Source: Anaerolineales bacterium
GTDB taxonomy: Bacteria > Chloroflexota > Anaerolineae > Anaerolineales > E44-bin32
DNA length: 15,704 nucleotides
Reading direction: 5' to 3'
NCBI GenBank assembly: GCA_011772595.1
Contig: WVZH01000044.1
Location: forward strand, 3,317 to 19,020
This document shows positions 5,925-14,129 of the stretch, piece after piece; position 1 is the first letter of the stretch; each line of letters begins with the position of its first letter. The position numbers and the translations under genes are program-made. The notes beneath the pieces are model-generated. The model was not told where the DNA came from and searched no databases. It saw nothing but the letters and a program-made list of their open reading frames with translations.

Positions 5925-7165
5925 AAATCGCGATTATCGGCACAGGTATCTCCGGCATGGTAGCCGCCCATCTGCTTCATGAGGACCACGACATCGTCAT
6001 CTATGAGGCCGAAGATTACGTGGGAGGGCACACCCACACCATCGAGGTCCAGCGCGCAGGCGCCACCTATGCGGTGGATACGGGCTTCATCGTCTTCAAC
6101 GAGCGCAATTACCCCAACTTCGTGAAGCTTCTGAAGCGACTGGACGTCCCCTGGCAGCCTTCGGGGATGAGTTTTAGTTTCCGCGATGAACGCACCGGCC
6201 TGGAGTACCGGCCCAGTTCGCTGAGCACCTTGTTTGTGCAGCGGCGGAATCTTCGCCGTCCGTCCTTTTTACGAATGGTCGCTGAGATATTCCGTTTCCG
6301 TCGCTCCGCCCGTAAACTCCTTCGAACCGGCGACGACGATCTGACCTTGGGCGTCTATCTCCGCTCGAGGCGGTTTTCCGAGGTATTCATTCATCAGTTC
6401 ATCATTCCCATGGGGGCCGCCATCTGGTCTGCCGACCCCGCGCAATTCGAGGAGTTTCCCGCGCGCTATTTTGCCCGGTTCTTCCATAATCACGGTTTTC
6501 TGAACATTCGAAATCAGCCACAATGGCTCGTCATCCGGGGAGGGTCCAGGCAATACGTGAAAAAGCTCATCCGCCCCTTCAGAGACCGAATTCGACTCGG
6601 CTCCCCGGTGGTTTCGATACGACGCCGGAATAGCCGCGTGGAGTTGACGGCAAAGGATCAGGACCTGGAATACTTCGATTATGCCATCATCGCCGCCCAC
6701 GCCGACCAGGCCCTCGCCATGCTCTCCGATCCGTCGGACGCCGAGAGGAACATCCTGGGGGCGTTTCCCTACCAGGAAAATCGGACGGTACTGCACACGG
6801 ACGTGTCTTTTCTTCCATCTCGCCGATCCGCTTGGGCTAGCTGGAATTACCTCGTTCCCAAGGTGCGTGGCGACCGAGTCGTTGTGACCTACGACATGAA
6901 CATTCTTCAGACCATCCGGGCCCCCGTTGAATTCTGCGTCAGCCTCAACCCTCACCGTCTCATCGAGCCCGGGAGGGTGCTTCGCCGGATGACCTATCAC
7001 CATCCGGTGTACACCACGAAGGGGCTTCCCGCACAGCAACGACGGGACGAGATCAACGGCGCAAACCGAACCTATTTCTGTGGGGCGTACTGGGGGTATG
7101 GGTTTCATGAGGACGGGGTAAAAAGCGCCCTGTCGGTCTGCAGGCATTTCGGCAAAACCTTATGA
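5921..7165 (+). CDS. FAD-dependent oxidoreductase of the amine-oxidase/lipid-desaturase type (UfaD-like)
   Basis: A 414-residue flavoprotein. The N-terminal Rossmann motif is IGTGISGM (6-13), Glu29 ends the second strand (IVIYEAEDYVGGHTHT, 26-41) and VDTGFIVFNERNYPNF follows, all standard for flavin amine-oxidase-like proteins encoded beside CFA synthases. The C-terminal flavin-contact segment is TYFCGAYWGYGFHEDGVKSA. Homologues in Rhodobacter sphaeroides (UfaD) desaturate a methylated acyl chain on the way to furan fatty acids, and in actinobacteria related enzymes (BfaA) reduce a methylene group. Which reaction applies here cannot be read from sequence. The ATG at 5921 overlaps the desaturase stop, and its own stop overlaps the DUF1365 start, so translation is likely coupled across the operon. 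Confidence 0.85.
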   Translation: MKIAIIGTGISGMVAAHLLHEDHDIVIYEAEDYVGGHTHTIEVQRAGATYAVDTGFIVFNERNYPNFVKLLKRLDVPWQPSGMSFSFRDERTGLEYRPSSLSTLFVQRRNLRRPSFLRMVAEIFRFRRSARKLLRTGDDDLTLGVYLRSRRFSEVFIHQFIIPMGAAIWSADPAQFEEFPARYFARFFHNHGFLNIRNQPQWLVIRGGSRQYVKKLIRPFRDRIRLGSPVVSIRRRNSRVELTAKDQDLEYFDYAIIAAHADQALAMLSDPSDAERNILGAFPYQENRTVLHTDVSFLPSRRSAWASWNYLVPKVRGDRVVVTYDMNILQTIRAPVEFCVSLNPHRLIEPGRVLRRMTYHHPVYTTKGLPAQQRRDEINGANRTYFCGAYWGYGFHEDGVKSALSVCRHFGKTL

Positions 7166-7941
7166 GCATGCATAGCTGTATCTATACAGGTCACGTGCGC
7201 CACCGTCGGTTTTCCCCGGTGGCAAATGAATTCCGATACCGTCTATATATGATGTATTTGGATATGGCCGAGTTGCCCCGAGTCTTCGACGGCAGATGGC
7301 TCTGGTCCGACCATCGGGTGACGGCGGCCTATTTCCGGAGACGGGATCACCTGGGGGACCCTCGAATACCGCTCGACAGGGCGGTGAGAGATCTGGTTGA
7401 AGATAGGCTGGGATATCGACCCGAAGGCCCTATCCGTCTGCTTACGCACCTGCGCTATTTCGGGTTCTGCTTCAATCCCGTCAGTTTCTATTACTGCTTC
7501 GATCGGTCCGGGGACCACGTGGAGACAATTGTCGCGGAAGTCCACAACACCCCCTGGAACGAAGAGCACTGCTATGTGTTTGGCGAGTCGATGAATCGAC
7601 ACGGCGTGCTAGGATGGAAGCGATACTGCTTCGACAAGGCCTTTCACGTGTCCCCGTTCATGGAGATGGAAATCCGGTACGACTGGCGCTTTCGGGAGCC
7701 GGGCAAAACCCTGAGCGTCCACATCAACAACATGGCGCAGGGCGGCAAGCGGTTCGACGCGACCCTCATGCTGAAACGGGAGGCGATCACCGGACGTTCC
7801 CTGGCGCGGGTCCTGTGGGGTTACCCCCTCATGACGGGAAAAGTGATCGCCATGATCTACTGGCAGGCGTTACGGCTGCGGGTAAAGGGTGCACCGATTC
7901 ACACCCATCCCGCAAAACGCACGCCAAACCTGCGGAGGTGA
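7162..7941 (+). CDS. DUF1365 family protein
   Basis: A 259-residue DUF1365 protein. Recognisable parts are the N-terminal IYTGHVRHRRFSPVANEFRY, then YMMYLDMAELP, LLTHLRYFGFCFNPVSFYYC (about 93-112), VAEVHNTPWNEEHCYVF, KAFHVSPFMEM and the C-terminal YWQALRLRVKGAPIHTHP. The biochemical role is unproven. The gene nearly always lies between a flavin oxidoreductase gene and a CFA-synthase-like gene, as here, and it belongs to the singlet-oxygen response operon of R. sphaeroides, so a part in modifying phospholipid acyl chains is inferred. The start is set by the ATGA overlap with the oxidoreductase, and the stop lies 4 bp before the next ATG. No signal peptide is apparent. Confidence 0.88.
   Translation: MSMHSCIYTGHVRHRRFSPVANEFRYRLYMMYLDMAELPRVFDGRWLWSDHRVTAAYFRRRDHLGDPRIPLDRAVRDLVEDRLGYRPEGPIRLLTHLRYFGFCFNPVSFYYCFDRSGDHVETIVAEVHNTPWNEEHCYVFGESMNRHGVLGWKRYCFDKAFHVSPFMEMEIRYDWRFREPGKTLSVHINNMAQGGKRFDATLMLKREAITGRSLARVLWGYPLMTGKVIAMIYWQALRLRVKGAPIHTHPAKRTPNLRR
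7934..7941 (+). promoter_or_regulatory. Ribosome binding site of the first CFA-like gene
   Basis: GGAGGTGA, a near-perfect anti-16S match, overlaps the DUF1365 stop and lies 4 nt before ATG 7946. It decides this start over the upstream in-frame ATG at 7889, which is inside the DUF1365 gene. Confidence 0.8.
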
Positions 7942-7945
7942 TCCG

Positions 7946-9232
7946 ATGAAGGTGTCAATCATCCCAAGAAATGCCCGGCCACTTTACGATTCCCGCGGCG
8001 GTCGCATCGCGCGAATGGCGCAAAAGGCCCTTTTCTCGCTGCTCCAACGACTTCGAGAGGGAAGTGTTGTCATCAAAGACGGAGACGGTGTCCATGTCTT
8101 CGGCGGACGCTTGGAGGCGAGCGAGGGACTCGTTGCGGAGATCGAGGTTCACCACCCCCGCTTCTACACCAGCGTCGCCCTCGGCGGCAGCATCGGGGCG
8201 GGCGAGACCTACATGGCGGGCGCCTGGTCCGTTGACGACCTGACCGCGCTGATTCGGATCATCCTGCTGAACCAGGATGTCTTCGGCCGGATCGATGCAG
8301 GTCTGGCAAGGCTCAAGGTCCCCCTGTACTGGTTCTACCACCTGCTCCGAAGGGACACCCGGCGGGGCAGCCGGGAGAATGTCGCCGCCCATTATGACCT
8401 GGGAAACGCTTTCTACAAGTTGTTTCTGGACGATACACTCACCTATTCCTGCGGGATATTCGAGCGCGAGGACAGCACACTGGAAGAGGCCTCGATCGCC
8501 AAATACGACCGAATCTGCAGAAAGCTTAGTCTGTCGCCCGCGGATCACGTGGTGGAGATCGGCTCGGGCTGGGGCGGCTTCGCCATCCACGCCGCGAAGG
8601 CCTATGGCAGCCGCGTGACGACCACCACCATTTCCAGGTCTCAGTTCGATCTGGCCAGGGAAAGAATCCTCCGGGCGGGCGTCGGTGACCGGGTGGAGAT
8701 CCTACTGGAAGACTACCGGGATCTGAGGGGCACATACGACAAACTCGTCTCGATCGAGATGATCGAAGCGGTGGGATATCCCTTCCTGGAAACCTTTTTC
8801 GGGATCTGCAGTCACCTCCTGAAACCGGACGGTATTATGGCGCTTCAGGCCATCACCATCGCCGACCAGGCGTTCGACCGCCACAGGCGAAACGTGGATT
8901 TCATCAAGCGGTATATCTTTCCCGGAAGCTGTATCCCGTCGGTATCCGCCATCTGCGGCGCCGTGGCGCGGTCCACGGATCTGCGCCTCGATCACCTGGA
9001 GGACCTGACACCCCACTACGCACGTACGCTCAGGGTCTGGCGGGAGCGTTTCTTTAGCAATATCGACAGCGTCAGAAAACTCGGCTTTTCCGATGCCTTT
9101 ATCCGCATGTGGGAGTATTATCTCTGCTATTGCGAGGCAGGTTTTCAGCAGCGGTACCTGGGTGATGTCCAGATGCGCCTTATCAAGCCTCGGGCGCGAC
9201 CCGCTCCCCTGCTTCCGGCTTTGGCTGAGTAG
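7946..9232 (+). CDS. Cyclopropane-fatty-acid-synthase-like SAM methyltransferase
   Basis: A 428-residue enzyme of the cyclopropane fatty acid synthase group, which transfers a methyl or methylene carbon from S-adenosylmethionine to the double bond of phospholipid acyl chains at the membrane surface. An N-terminal lipid-binding domain (about 1-130, with [20 protein letters not shown]) is followed by [20 protein letters not shown] (148-167), SCGIF (168-172), the SAM-binding loop EIGSGWGG (204-211) and SIEMIEAVG (269-277). Compared with E. coli Cfa, the active-site Cys and Glu seem kept (Cys169, Glu274), but the His of LLHTIG is replaced by Gln301 (ALQAIT). That sits near the bicarbonate site in Cfa, so the product could be a methylated rather than a cyclopropanated chain. 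Its 3' end overlaps the convergent methyltransferase gene by 50 bp. Confidence 0.9.
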   Translation: MKVSIIPRNARPLYDSRGGRIARMAQKALFSLLQRLREGSVVIKDGDGVHVFGGRLEASEGLVAEIEVHHPRFYTSVALGGSIGAGETYMAGAWSVDDLTALIRIILLNQDVFGRIDAGLARLKVPLYWFYHLLRRDTRRGSRENVAAHYDLGNAFYKLFLDDTLTYSCGIFEREDSTLEEASIAKYDRICRKLSLSPADHVVEIGSGWGGFAIHAAKAYGSRVTTTTISRSQFDLARERILRAGVGDRVEILLEDYRDLRGTYDKLVSIEMIEAVGYPFLETFFGICSHLLKPDGIMALQAITIADQAFDRHRRNVDFIKRYIFPGSCIPSVSAICGAVARSTDLRLDHLEDLTPHYARTLRVWRERFFSNIDSVRKLGFSDAFIRMWEYYLCYCEAGFQQRYLGDVQMRLIKPRARPAPLLPALAE

Positions 9233-10268
9233 AGGCATTTTTCCTGCAGAGGCGGTAATGGGAGACCATCCATTCCGTTCCCCCCGTGTATCCCCAGAGT
9301 TCGGCACAGGCCATAAAGAAAATCCGCCATCGCTGAAGCCATAGCAGGGCCCTGTCACCACCATACGTTGCGGCAAAAATGGGTTGAATTTCGCGGCGAT
9401 TTGTATCCAGGCGAGAAAGCCAAGCCTCGGCCGTCTTCTGGTAATGGGTGCCGGAGATTCGCCAGTGGGACTCCACCCGGAGATGATCCTGAAAATCGAA
9501 GATCAAGTCGTCGGAAGGCATGAGTCCGGCCGTGAAGAAGTGCCGTCCCATCCAGTTGTCTCCGGTTGTCTCATCAAAGGTGTAGGCGAATTTTCTGTGC
9601 GTGAACACGTGGAGAAACAGCTTCCCGTCCTCGCGAAGCCAAGAGGCGATTCGCGCCAGCAGCAGGGGCCAGTTGCGCATATGCTCGAACATCTCAATGG
9701 ACATGACCCTGTCGAACCGGCGACTCGTATTGAAGTCGTTCATGTCCGCGGTGATGACGTCTATGTTCAGCAACCCCCGATCGGCGCACCGCCCCCGGAT
9801 GAAGTCACCTTGCGAGACGGCGTTGGACACGGCGGTAATGCGGCAGTTCGGGTACGTTTCGGCGACCCACAAGCTGAGAGAGCCCCAACCGCATCCGAGA
9901 TCAAGCAGTTCCATGCCGTCCATGAGTCCCGCACGCTCGCAGCTGATCGCCAGCATGGCCTCTTCGGCGGAATCCAATGACGCAATGCCGGAAGGCCAGT
10001 AGCAGCCGCTGTATTTCATGCGGTTGCCGAGTACCTTTTCAAAAAAGCGGGGAGGCAACTCGTAGTGCTGCGCCTTGGGCTTGAGCGTCTGAACGGCAAT
10101 GGGACTCCGCCTTAGGTTCCAAATAAGGCGCTGTCTTCTGACCCTTTGGACCTCAGGACCGCCCCTACCCTCCAGGCGAAGCCGCTTTCGGTCAAGGCGA
10201 CGGATGCCCCATCGGATCAACGGGTCCGGGAGGACCCGTCTCTCGGCAAGCAAGGAGGGGAGATTCAT
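9183..10268 (-). CDS. Second CFA-like class I SAM methyltransferase
   Basis: A 361-residue methyltransferase, related to but distinct from the 428-residue protein encoded on the other strand. It has [20 protein letters not shown] (66-85), SGCYW (87-91), the SAM loop LDLGCGWGS (122-130), SIEMFEHM (190-197) and LFLHVFTHR (217-225). This shorter group resembles plant coclaurine N-methyltransferase-like proteins and is often encoded in lipid loci of this kind. It lacks the long N-terminal domain seen in the other paralogue. By context it may add a further methyl to a modified acyl chain, as FufM does in furan fatty acid synthesis, but that is inference. Its ATG overlaps the DUF1295 stop as ATGA (10265-10268). 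The last 50 bp overlap the convergent gene. Confidence 0.87.
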   Translation of the reverse strand: MNLPSLLAERRVLPDPLIRWGIRRLDRKRLRLEGRGGPEVQRVRRQRLIWNLRRSPIAVQTLKPKAQHYELPPRFFEKVLGNRMKYSGCYWPSGIASLDSAEEAMLAISCERAGLMDGMELLDLGCGWGSLSLWVAETYPNCRITAVSNAVSQGDFIRGRCADRGLLNIDVITADMNDFNTSRRFDRVMSIEMFEHMRNWPLLLARIASWLREDGKLFLHVFTHRKFAYTFDETTGDNWMGRHFFTAGLMPSDDLIFDFQDHLRVESHWRISGTHYQKTAEAWLSRLDTNRREIQPIFAATYGGDRALLWLQRWRIFFMACAELWGYTGGTEWMVSHYRLCRKNASTQPKPEAGERVAPEA

Positions 10269-11059
10269 TTTCCGCTCCGCTTAGGAAACCACGGGAAGAA
10301 AGCGCTCGTCCGCCGCTGGTAGTCGGCATAGTTGGGCCGGGAATCCACGATCGTCTTTTCGAGAAGCGTGACACCTGACACCCGGAGCAGCAAAAAGGTG
10401 ATGGTCAGCGGGCTGACAATAGTCCATATGCCCCTGGGTGTGGAGAGCACGACCAAGAACACCCCCCACCACACCAGCATCTCGCCGAAATAGTTGGGGT
10501 GGCGCGAATACGCCCACAGGCCCCCGTCCATCACATGTCCCTGGTTGGCGGGGTCTGACTTGAAGCGCGTCAACTGCCAGTCCGCAACTGCCTCAAACCC
10601 GAACCCCACGGCCCAGACCAGGACGCCCAGGGCGTCCAGCCAGGTGAAGGCCGCGGGGAACCGTGCGATCTGTCCTGCCTGGACCCCAAGCGCAATCACC
10701 CAAAGGAGAATCCCCTGCACCCCGAATATGGTTATGAGGCTCATCCACCAGAAGCGCTCTCCCGTGCGCTTTCGCCAGGCCCGATAGCGTCGGTCCTCGC
10801 CTTGGCCCCAGCTGCGGCTGGCGATATGAACGCCGAGCCGCAGTCCCCAAATGGTGACCATGCTCGAAATCAGGAGCCGGCGGCCCGCATACCCCTCGGC
10901 CGCAAAAAAGGTGACCCACGTGACAAGCACAAACCCAAGCCCCCAAAAGGTATCCACGACGCTTGCGTTTCTGAGCACTAGGCTGAGGACCCAGACGCAC
11001 ACCATGAGACCCAGAGAAATGCCCAGGTTGATAACATAAATCGACAGTTGACTATCCAT
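10265..11059 (-). CDS. DUF1295 family membrane protein (steroid 5-alpha-reductase-like fold)
   Basis: A 264-residue polytopic membrane protein of the DUF1295 family, related to steroid 5-alpha-reductases and isoprenylcysteine methyltransferases. Marks: [14 protein letters not shown] near residue 36, a cytosolic [31 protein letters not shown], and the C-terminal [19 protein letters not shown] followed by [20 protein letters not shown], the usual cofactor-binding tail. Members may reduce double bonds with NADPH; the substrate of this subgroup is unknown. It is common in loci with DUF1365 and CFA-synthase genes. It starts 54 bp after the transporter stop and overlaps the methyltransferase start by 4 bp. 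Confidence 0.88.
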   Translation of the reverse strand: MDSQLSIYVINLGISLGLMVCVWVLSLVLRNASVVDTFWGLGFVLVTWVTFFAAEGYAGRRLLISSMVTIWGLRLGVHIASRSWGQGEDRRYRAWRKRTGERFWWMSLITIFGVQGILLWVIALGVQAGQIARFPAAFTWLDALGVLVWAVGFGFEAVADWQLTRFKSDPANQGHVMDGGLWAYSRHPNYFGEMLVWWGVFLVVLSTPRGIWTIVSPLTITFLLLRVSGVTLLEKTIVDSRPNYADYQRRTSAFFPWFPKRSGK

Positions 11060-11113
11060 AACGCCCTTCTCCTGAATACTTGCTTAAGTCTTTTCCGCAG
11101 GTTCGGGTTTTAT

Positions 11114-12514
11114 TCAAAGGGTCCTTGCCTGAATCAGGGGATCCAGGCCCGGTTTTCCGTTTCGACGTTCCGCGATGGCGGCGCGGATTGCCAGGTGCCG
11201 CTCCCGATCGATGGGATAGGCCAGCGCGATGGCAACGGCTGCGAGGTTGCACAACGACGGAACCAGGGCGTACAGGACCCGCAACGTGAATATCACCCGC
11301 TCGCTCTGTGCGATATTGGGCTGATATCCCGACGCCCCTAGGATCGACAAGGCAGCCCCTACCCCGAGGGCGGCGGCCATTTTTTTGGCGATGGACCACA
11401 ACCCAATGTAGTGTCCTTCCCGCCGTTCTCCCGTGATCAGTTCGTCGTAGTCGATCACATCGGCCTGCATGGCCGAAGGGATGGCTACGGTGGCCCCGAA
11501 ACCGATTCCCGAAATGAAGACCAGGATGCCGTAGATCCACGCGTCCCCGGGACCGAGAAAAAAGACCCCCAGAAACGCCCCCGTGTTCACCACCATGGAC
11601 GTGATCCAGGTGGCCTTTTTTCCCACGTATCGCGACAGCAGAATCCAGCCGGGCAGGAACAGCACCCCAGTCACGAAATAGACCAAAAGAAACAGATTGG
11701 CATGCCCGGACTGAATCACATACTGCACATAGAAGAGGATCAGCGTCGCCGGAAGATTGTTCCCGAATGCGCTGACGGTGTAGGAGATGAGAAGGATGAG
11801 GAAGGGCCTGTTTCCCGCGACATTCCTCAGGCCCCTTGCCAGGCCAGTTCGGCTTAGCGCTGTGGACAGATGTCTCTCCCGGACGGCAAACACGCACCAC
11901 CAGCAGAACGCAACCACTAGGGGCGCGTAAAGAACCGAGATCCAGAAAAACTGACGCCGCTCCCCATCGGGTCCCTCCGGCAGGCCGAACGCCCAGGTGA
12001 CCAGGGCCGGGGAACTGGCGGCCACGAGGGTCCCCAATATCAGCGCGCCGTCTCTGAGACCGAACAGGGAGGTCCTTTCGTGATAGTCGAAGGTGATTTC
12101 AGGGCCGAGCGACTCATAAGGCACGACGACTGCCGTCCAGAACAGAAAGAGAGCGAAAATCCAGAGACCAAACCAGGTGGTTTCAAAGTTCGGGGAACCC
12201 GGAGGGGGGTTGAATAGCATCAGGAGGGACAGGGCGAGCGCCACCGAGCCGATGGCGATAAAGGGCCTTCTCCTCCCGAAACGGGTCCGCGTCCTATCCG
12301 ATATCAACCCGACGGCGGGATCCGTGAGGGCGTCAAAAACGCGGACCGCCAGAATGAGCGTACCGATGAGGGCGATGTGCACCCCGACCACGTCGGTATA
12401 GAATTTCGGAAGAAACACGTATACCGGGATGCCGACCACAGCCAGCGCGAAAGCGGGGGCCGCATAGGCGTATGTGATGGATGCCGGCACACGGTCATTC
12501 AAGGTGGGATTCAT
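11114..12514 (-). CDS. GPH-type MFS transporter
   Basis: A 466-residue, twelve-helix transporter of the major facilitator superfamily, closest by eye to the glycoside-pentoside-hexuronide:cation symporter (GPH) family. Diagnostic parts: FLPKFYTDVVGVHIALIGT, then DALTDPAVGLISDRTRTRFG and RRRPFIAIGS in the first cytoplasmic loop, and DVIDYDELITGERREGHYIG in the second half. GPH homologues occur in the R. sphaeroides singlet-oxygen lipid operon, so the cargo could be a lipid, a precursor or an unrelated solute rather than a sugar. The ATG overlaps the stop of the chalcone-isomerase-like gene as ATGA (12511-12514). The C-terminal tail is basic and soluble. Confidence 0.88.
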   Translation of the reverse strand: MNPTLNDRVPASITYAYAAPAFALAVVGIPVYVFLPKFYTDVVGVHIALIGTLILAVRVFDALTDPAVGLISDRTRTRFGRRRPFIAIGSVALALSLLMLFNPPPGSPNFETTWFGLWIFALFLFWTAVVVPYESLGPEITFDYHERTSLFGLRDGALILGTLVAASSPALVTWAFGLPEGPDGERRQFFWISVLYAPLVVAFCWWCVFAVRERHLSTALSRTGLARGLRNVAGNRPFLILLISYTVSAFGNNLPATLILFYVQYVIQSGHANLFLLVYFVTGVLFLPGWILLSRYVGKKATWITSMVVNTGAFLGVFFLGPGDAWIYGILVFISGIGFGATVAIPSAMQADVIDYDELITGERREGHYIGLWSIAKKMAAALGVGAALSILGASGYQPNIAQSERVIFTLRVLYALVPSLCNLAAVAIALAYPIDRERHLAIRAAIAERRNGKPGLDPLIQARTL

Positions 12515-13098
12515 GGCTTACCCAGGAGTGCGTTTTTCAGGGAGATGTCCAGGGGGCTCGCCCCGAACCACATGGAGAATACGGCCTGGGCCAAATCATT
12601 GCCCATGATGACGCCTTTGGAGATTCCATTCAGACCGAGCTCCGTGCCCGTACCCGGGATGTAGGTGAGTGAATAGCGATCGCCCCGGTGGACGTCCTCG
12701 TACAGGGCGTTTAGTCGGGAGATACGCGGTCGAAGACGTTCGAAGACCTCGGAGCCGACATTCTTCATGATCAGCGCGTCCGTGGACCGGGCGAAGTCCT
12801 TCGCCTCGATGCCCCTGAAATAATGAATGACGAGACGCTTGGGGGTATCCGACAACACCTCTTCCGAGGGAGCACCATCTCCCAAGTAAAAGGCCGCCAC
12901 GTAGACCTTGATAACCACCATATATTTCAAGGTCCCGAGGCCGCGCAGGGGGAGGACAAGGTTCGCTGTGCGGTACTGATCATCGAACCGGATGCCTTCA
13001 ATCTCGGCCGCGGACGCCTGGACGACAGGCATGACGCACATCAGAAGGGAAGAAAAAAAGAATCCCGTTAGAAGAAACTTTGCGATGACAATGATCAT
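12511..13098 (-). CDS. Exported chalcone-isomerase-like protein
   Basis: A 195-residue protein of the chalcone-isomerase-like (Chalcone_3) family. A signal peptide covers about residues 1-31 (IIVIAKFLLTGFFFSSLLMC core, ASA|AE cleavage). The mature part has NLVLPLRGLGTLKYMVVIKV (46-65), YVAAFYLGDG, PKRLVIHYFRGIEAKDF and the C-terminal FSMWFGASPLDISLKNALLG, all typical. Members in bacteria are fatty-acid-binding or of unknown catalytic role, not flavonoid enzymes. A periplasmic lipid-handling part fits this locus. It is the first intact gene of a minus-strand operon. Its ATG overlaps, as ATGA at 13095-13098, the end of a decayed frame upstream. Confidence 0.87.
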   Translation of the reverse strand: MIIVIAKFLLTGFFFSSLLMCVMPVVQASAAEIEGIRFDDQYRTANLVLPLRGLGTLKYMVVIKVYVAAFYLGDGAPSEEVLSDTPKRLVIHYFRGIEAKDFARSTDALIMKNVGSEVFERLRPRISRLNALYEDVHRGDRYSLTYIPGTGTELGLNGISKGVIMGNDLAQAVFSMWFGASPLDISLKNALLGKP

Positions 13099-13356
13099 TT
13101 TCCGAATTCCTGAGGCCGAATGAGATGTCTCTTACAGGGTGCATGAACGGCCATGATTGTGTTCCACTCTCTCTCAGAGCCACCCCACGTGCCGTCACGA
13201 TGCTGAATTCTGGAAAGGTACGCAAAGGCCGATTCGAGCTGATCATTGACGCGGCCTATCCAAATGGGCGAGTGCGTTCAGGGCCTGGGAAAATGGTATC
13301 TTATGAACCCAGTCACTTTTGGACGTATGCCGGTCTGCCAGCCATCCGAAAGCTCC
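13095..13356 (-). pseudogene. Relic of a terpenoid-cyclase/prenyltransferase-repeat protein, frameshifted
   Basis: On the minus strand one frame, open 13356-13246, reads GAFGWLADRHTSKSDWVHK, then IPFSQALNALAHLDRPRQ. A second frame takes over near 13247 with NDQLESAFAYLSRIQHRDG, TWGGSEREWNTIMAVHA, and ends at TGA 13097-13095. AFAYLSRIQHRDGTW matches the QW motif of squalene-cyclase/prenyltransferase repeat proteins. The two frames join smoothly if one base was lost near 13246. The final stop overlaps the chalcone-isomerase-like start as ATGA, as at other junctions in this operon, so it was probably an operon member. Only the C-terminal part remains; upstream sequence belongs to a DUF423 relic on the other strand. 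Confidence 0.55.
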
Positions 13357-13363
13357 TCATCGA

Positions 13364-13540
13364 GACATTTTTGGCACGCATACTCTCAAGGCTTAGTTGA
13401 CGCCTGAACTCTTGGCAACGTTTGAAACTGGATTGCGATACCAAATGTATCATGCCTTGGTGCTCTTGATCGTTGCACTGGCGCCACTGAGAAAGCCGGC
13501 CCGGAGACTGCTGGCCGTTGACGGCTGGTTCACCTTAGCC
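13364..13540 (+). pseudogene. DUF423 (YgdD-like) membrane protein relic
   Basis: In one + frame the sequence reads IFGTHTLKA, then TAG (13394-13396), then LTPELLATFETGLRYQMYHA and LVLLIVALAPLRKPARRLL, closing with AVDGWFTLA. Intact DUF423 proteins have GAFGAHGLK followed by a RYQMYHALxLL stretch and a GWxFxxGI helix, so the match is clear. The N-terminal helix is missing, a stop interrupts the frame and the last helices are lost. It is a dead fragment of a small membrane protein gene. No function is expected. Confidence 0.6.
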
Positions 13541-13628
13541 CTCGCGCCCTTTCGAGGCTGTAAGGACGGGCGGAGATAGTTCGATATGATTCAATAAAGA
13601 AATAGGCTGTCTGCCATGCCGGTTTCGA
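13541..13628. other. Short non-coding gap
   Basis: Between the DUF423 relic and the DUF4174 stop I see no open frame with family character, no hairpin followed by a T-run, and no repeat. Confidence 0.4.
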
Positions 13629-14096
13629 CTATTTTCTCTCCCTCACCCGCTCCCTCATTTCCCGCTGACGCATGGGCATTGAGTCGATTAATGAGAAGAT
13701 TTCCTTGAGTTCAACCTCTGAATTGCGCCGAAGTTTTTCTCCACCATCCTTACCCACCAGTACCACAATGAATTGACCGGGTTGGATCGAGAATCGATTC
13801 CTTAGAGAAGCTGCTGAATGCTGATCGATCGGCGAATCGCCCAACCGGCTTTCGCCGCTCTCGAAAATGGATAAGATAATGAGATCGCGGTCCGTGATCT
13901 GATCTTCTTGACCTTGGAGTTTTTCCATGAAATTTTGATAGGTTTCTTCTTCTCCTGTGGCAAACACGAGAAGTAACCGATTTTTCCAAGTGTATGTCGC
14001 CAGATCTAGGGCCCCTTGGGGCTGCCCGGAATTTAAACCAACCATGATGCCTCCCGATAAAAACAAAAAGAATGCGACACTCAGCGCATGCTTCAT
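13629..14096 (-). CDS. DUF4174 domain protein, probably exported
   Basis: A 155-residue protein with a hydrophobic N-terminus (MKHALSVAFFLFLSGGIMVG), likely a signal peptide or anchor, followed by a DUF4174 domain. Matching parts are TYTWKNRLLLVFATGEEE (35-52), ITDRDLIILSIFESGESRLG (about 67-86), FIVVLVGKDGGEKLRRNSEV (about 109-128) and the closing LIDSMPMRQREMRERVRE. The domain has a thioredoxin-like look but lacks a CxxC pair, and its function is unknown. It follows the acyltransferase gene by 33 bp on the same strand and is probably its operon partner. No strong ribosome site is seen. Confidence 0.82.
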   Translation of the reverse strand: MKHALSVAFFLFLSGGIMVGLNSGQPQGALDLATYTWKNRLLLVFATGEEETYQNFMEKLQGQEDQITDRDLIILSIFESGESRLGDSPIDQHSAASLRNRFSIQPGQFIVVLVGKDGGEKLRRNSEVELKEIFSLIDSMPMRQREMRERVRERK

Positions 14097-14129
14097 TGGT
14101 GACCTGTCTCACTTACCCGGGCTCAAACG

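Noticed and set aside
6269..7147. Long minus-strand open frame (292 codons)
   Set aside because: It is antisense to the FAD oxidoreductase, has no family motifs and no ribosome site; the G+C-rich coding strand explains its openness.
8702..9376. Minus-strand open frame (224 codons)
   Set aside because: Shadow of the first CFA-like gene and the tail of the second; no recognisable domain.
9384..9980. Plus-strand open frame (198 codons)
   Set aside because: Antisense to the second methyltransferase, whose SAM motifs are clear on the other strand.
11052..11900. Minus-strand open frame (282 codons)
   Set aside because: Same strand but a different frame from the GPH transporter, with low-complexity Arg/Gly/Ser content and no membrane helices.
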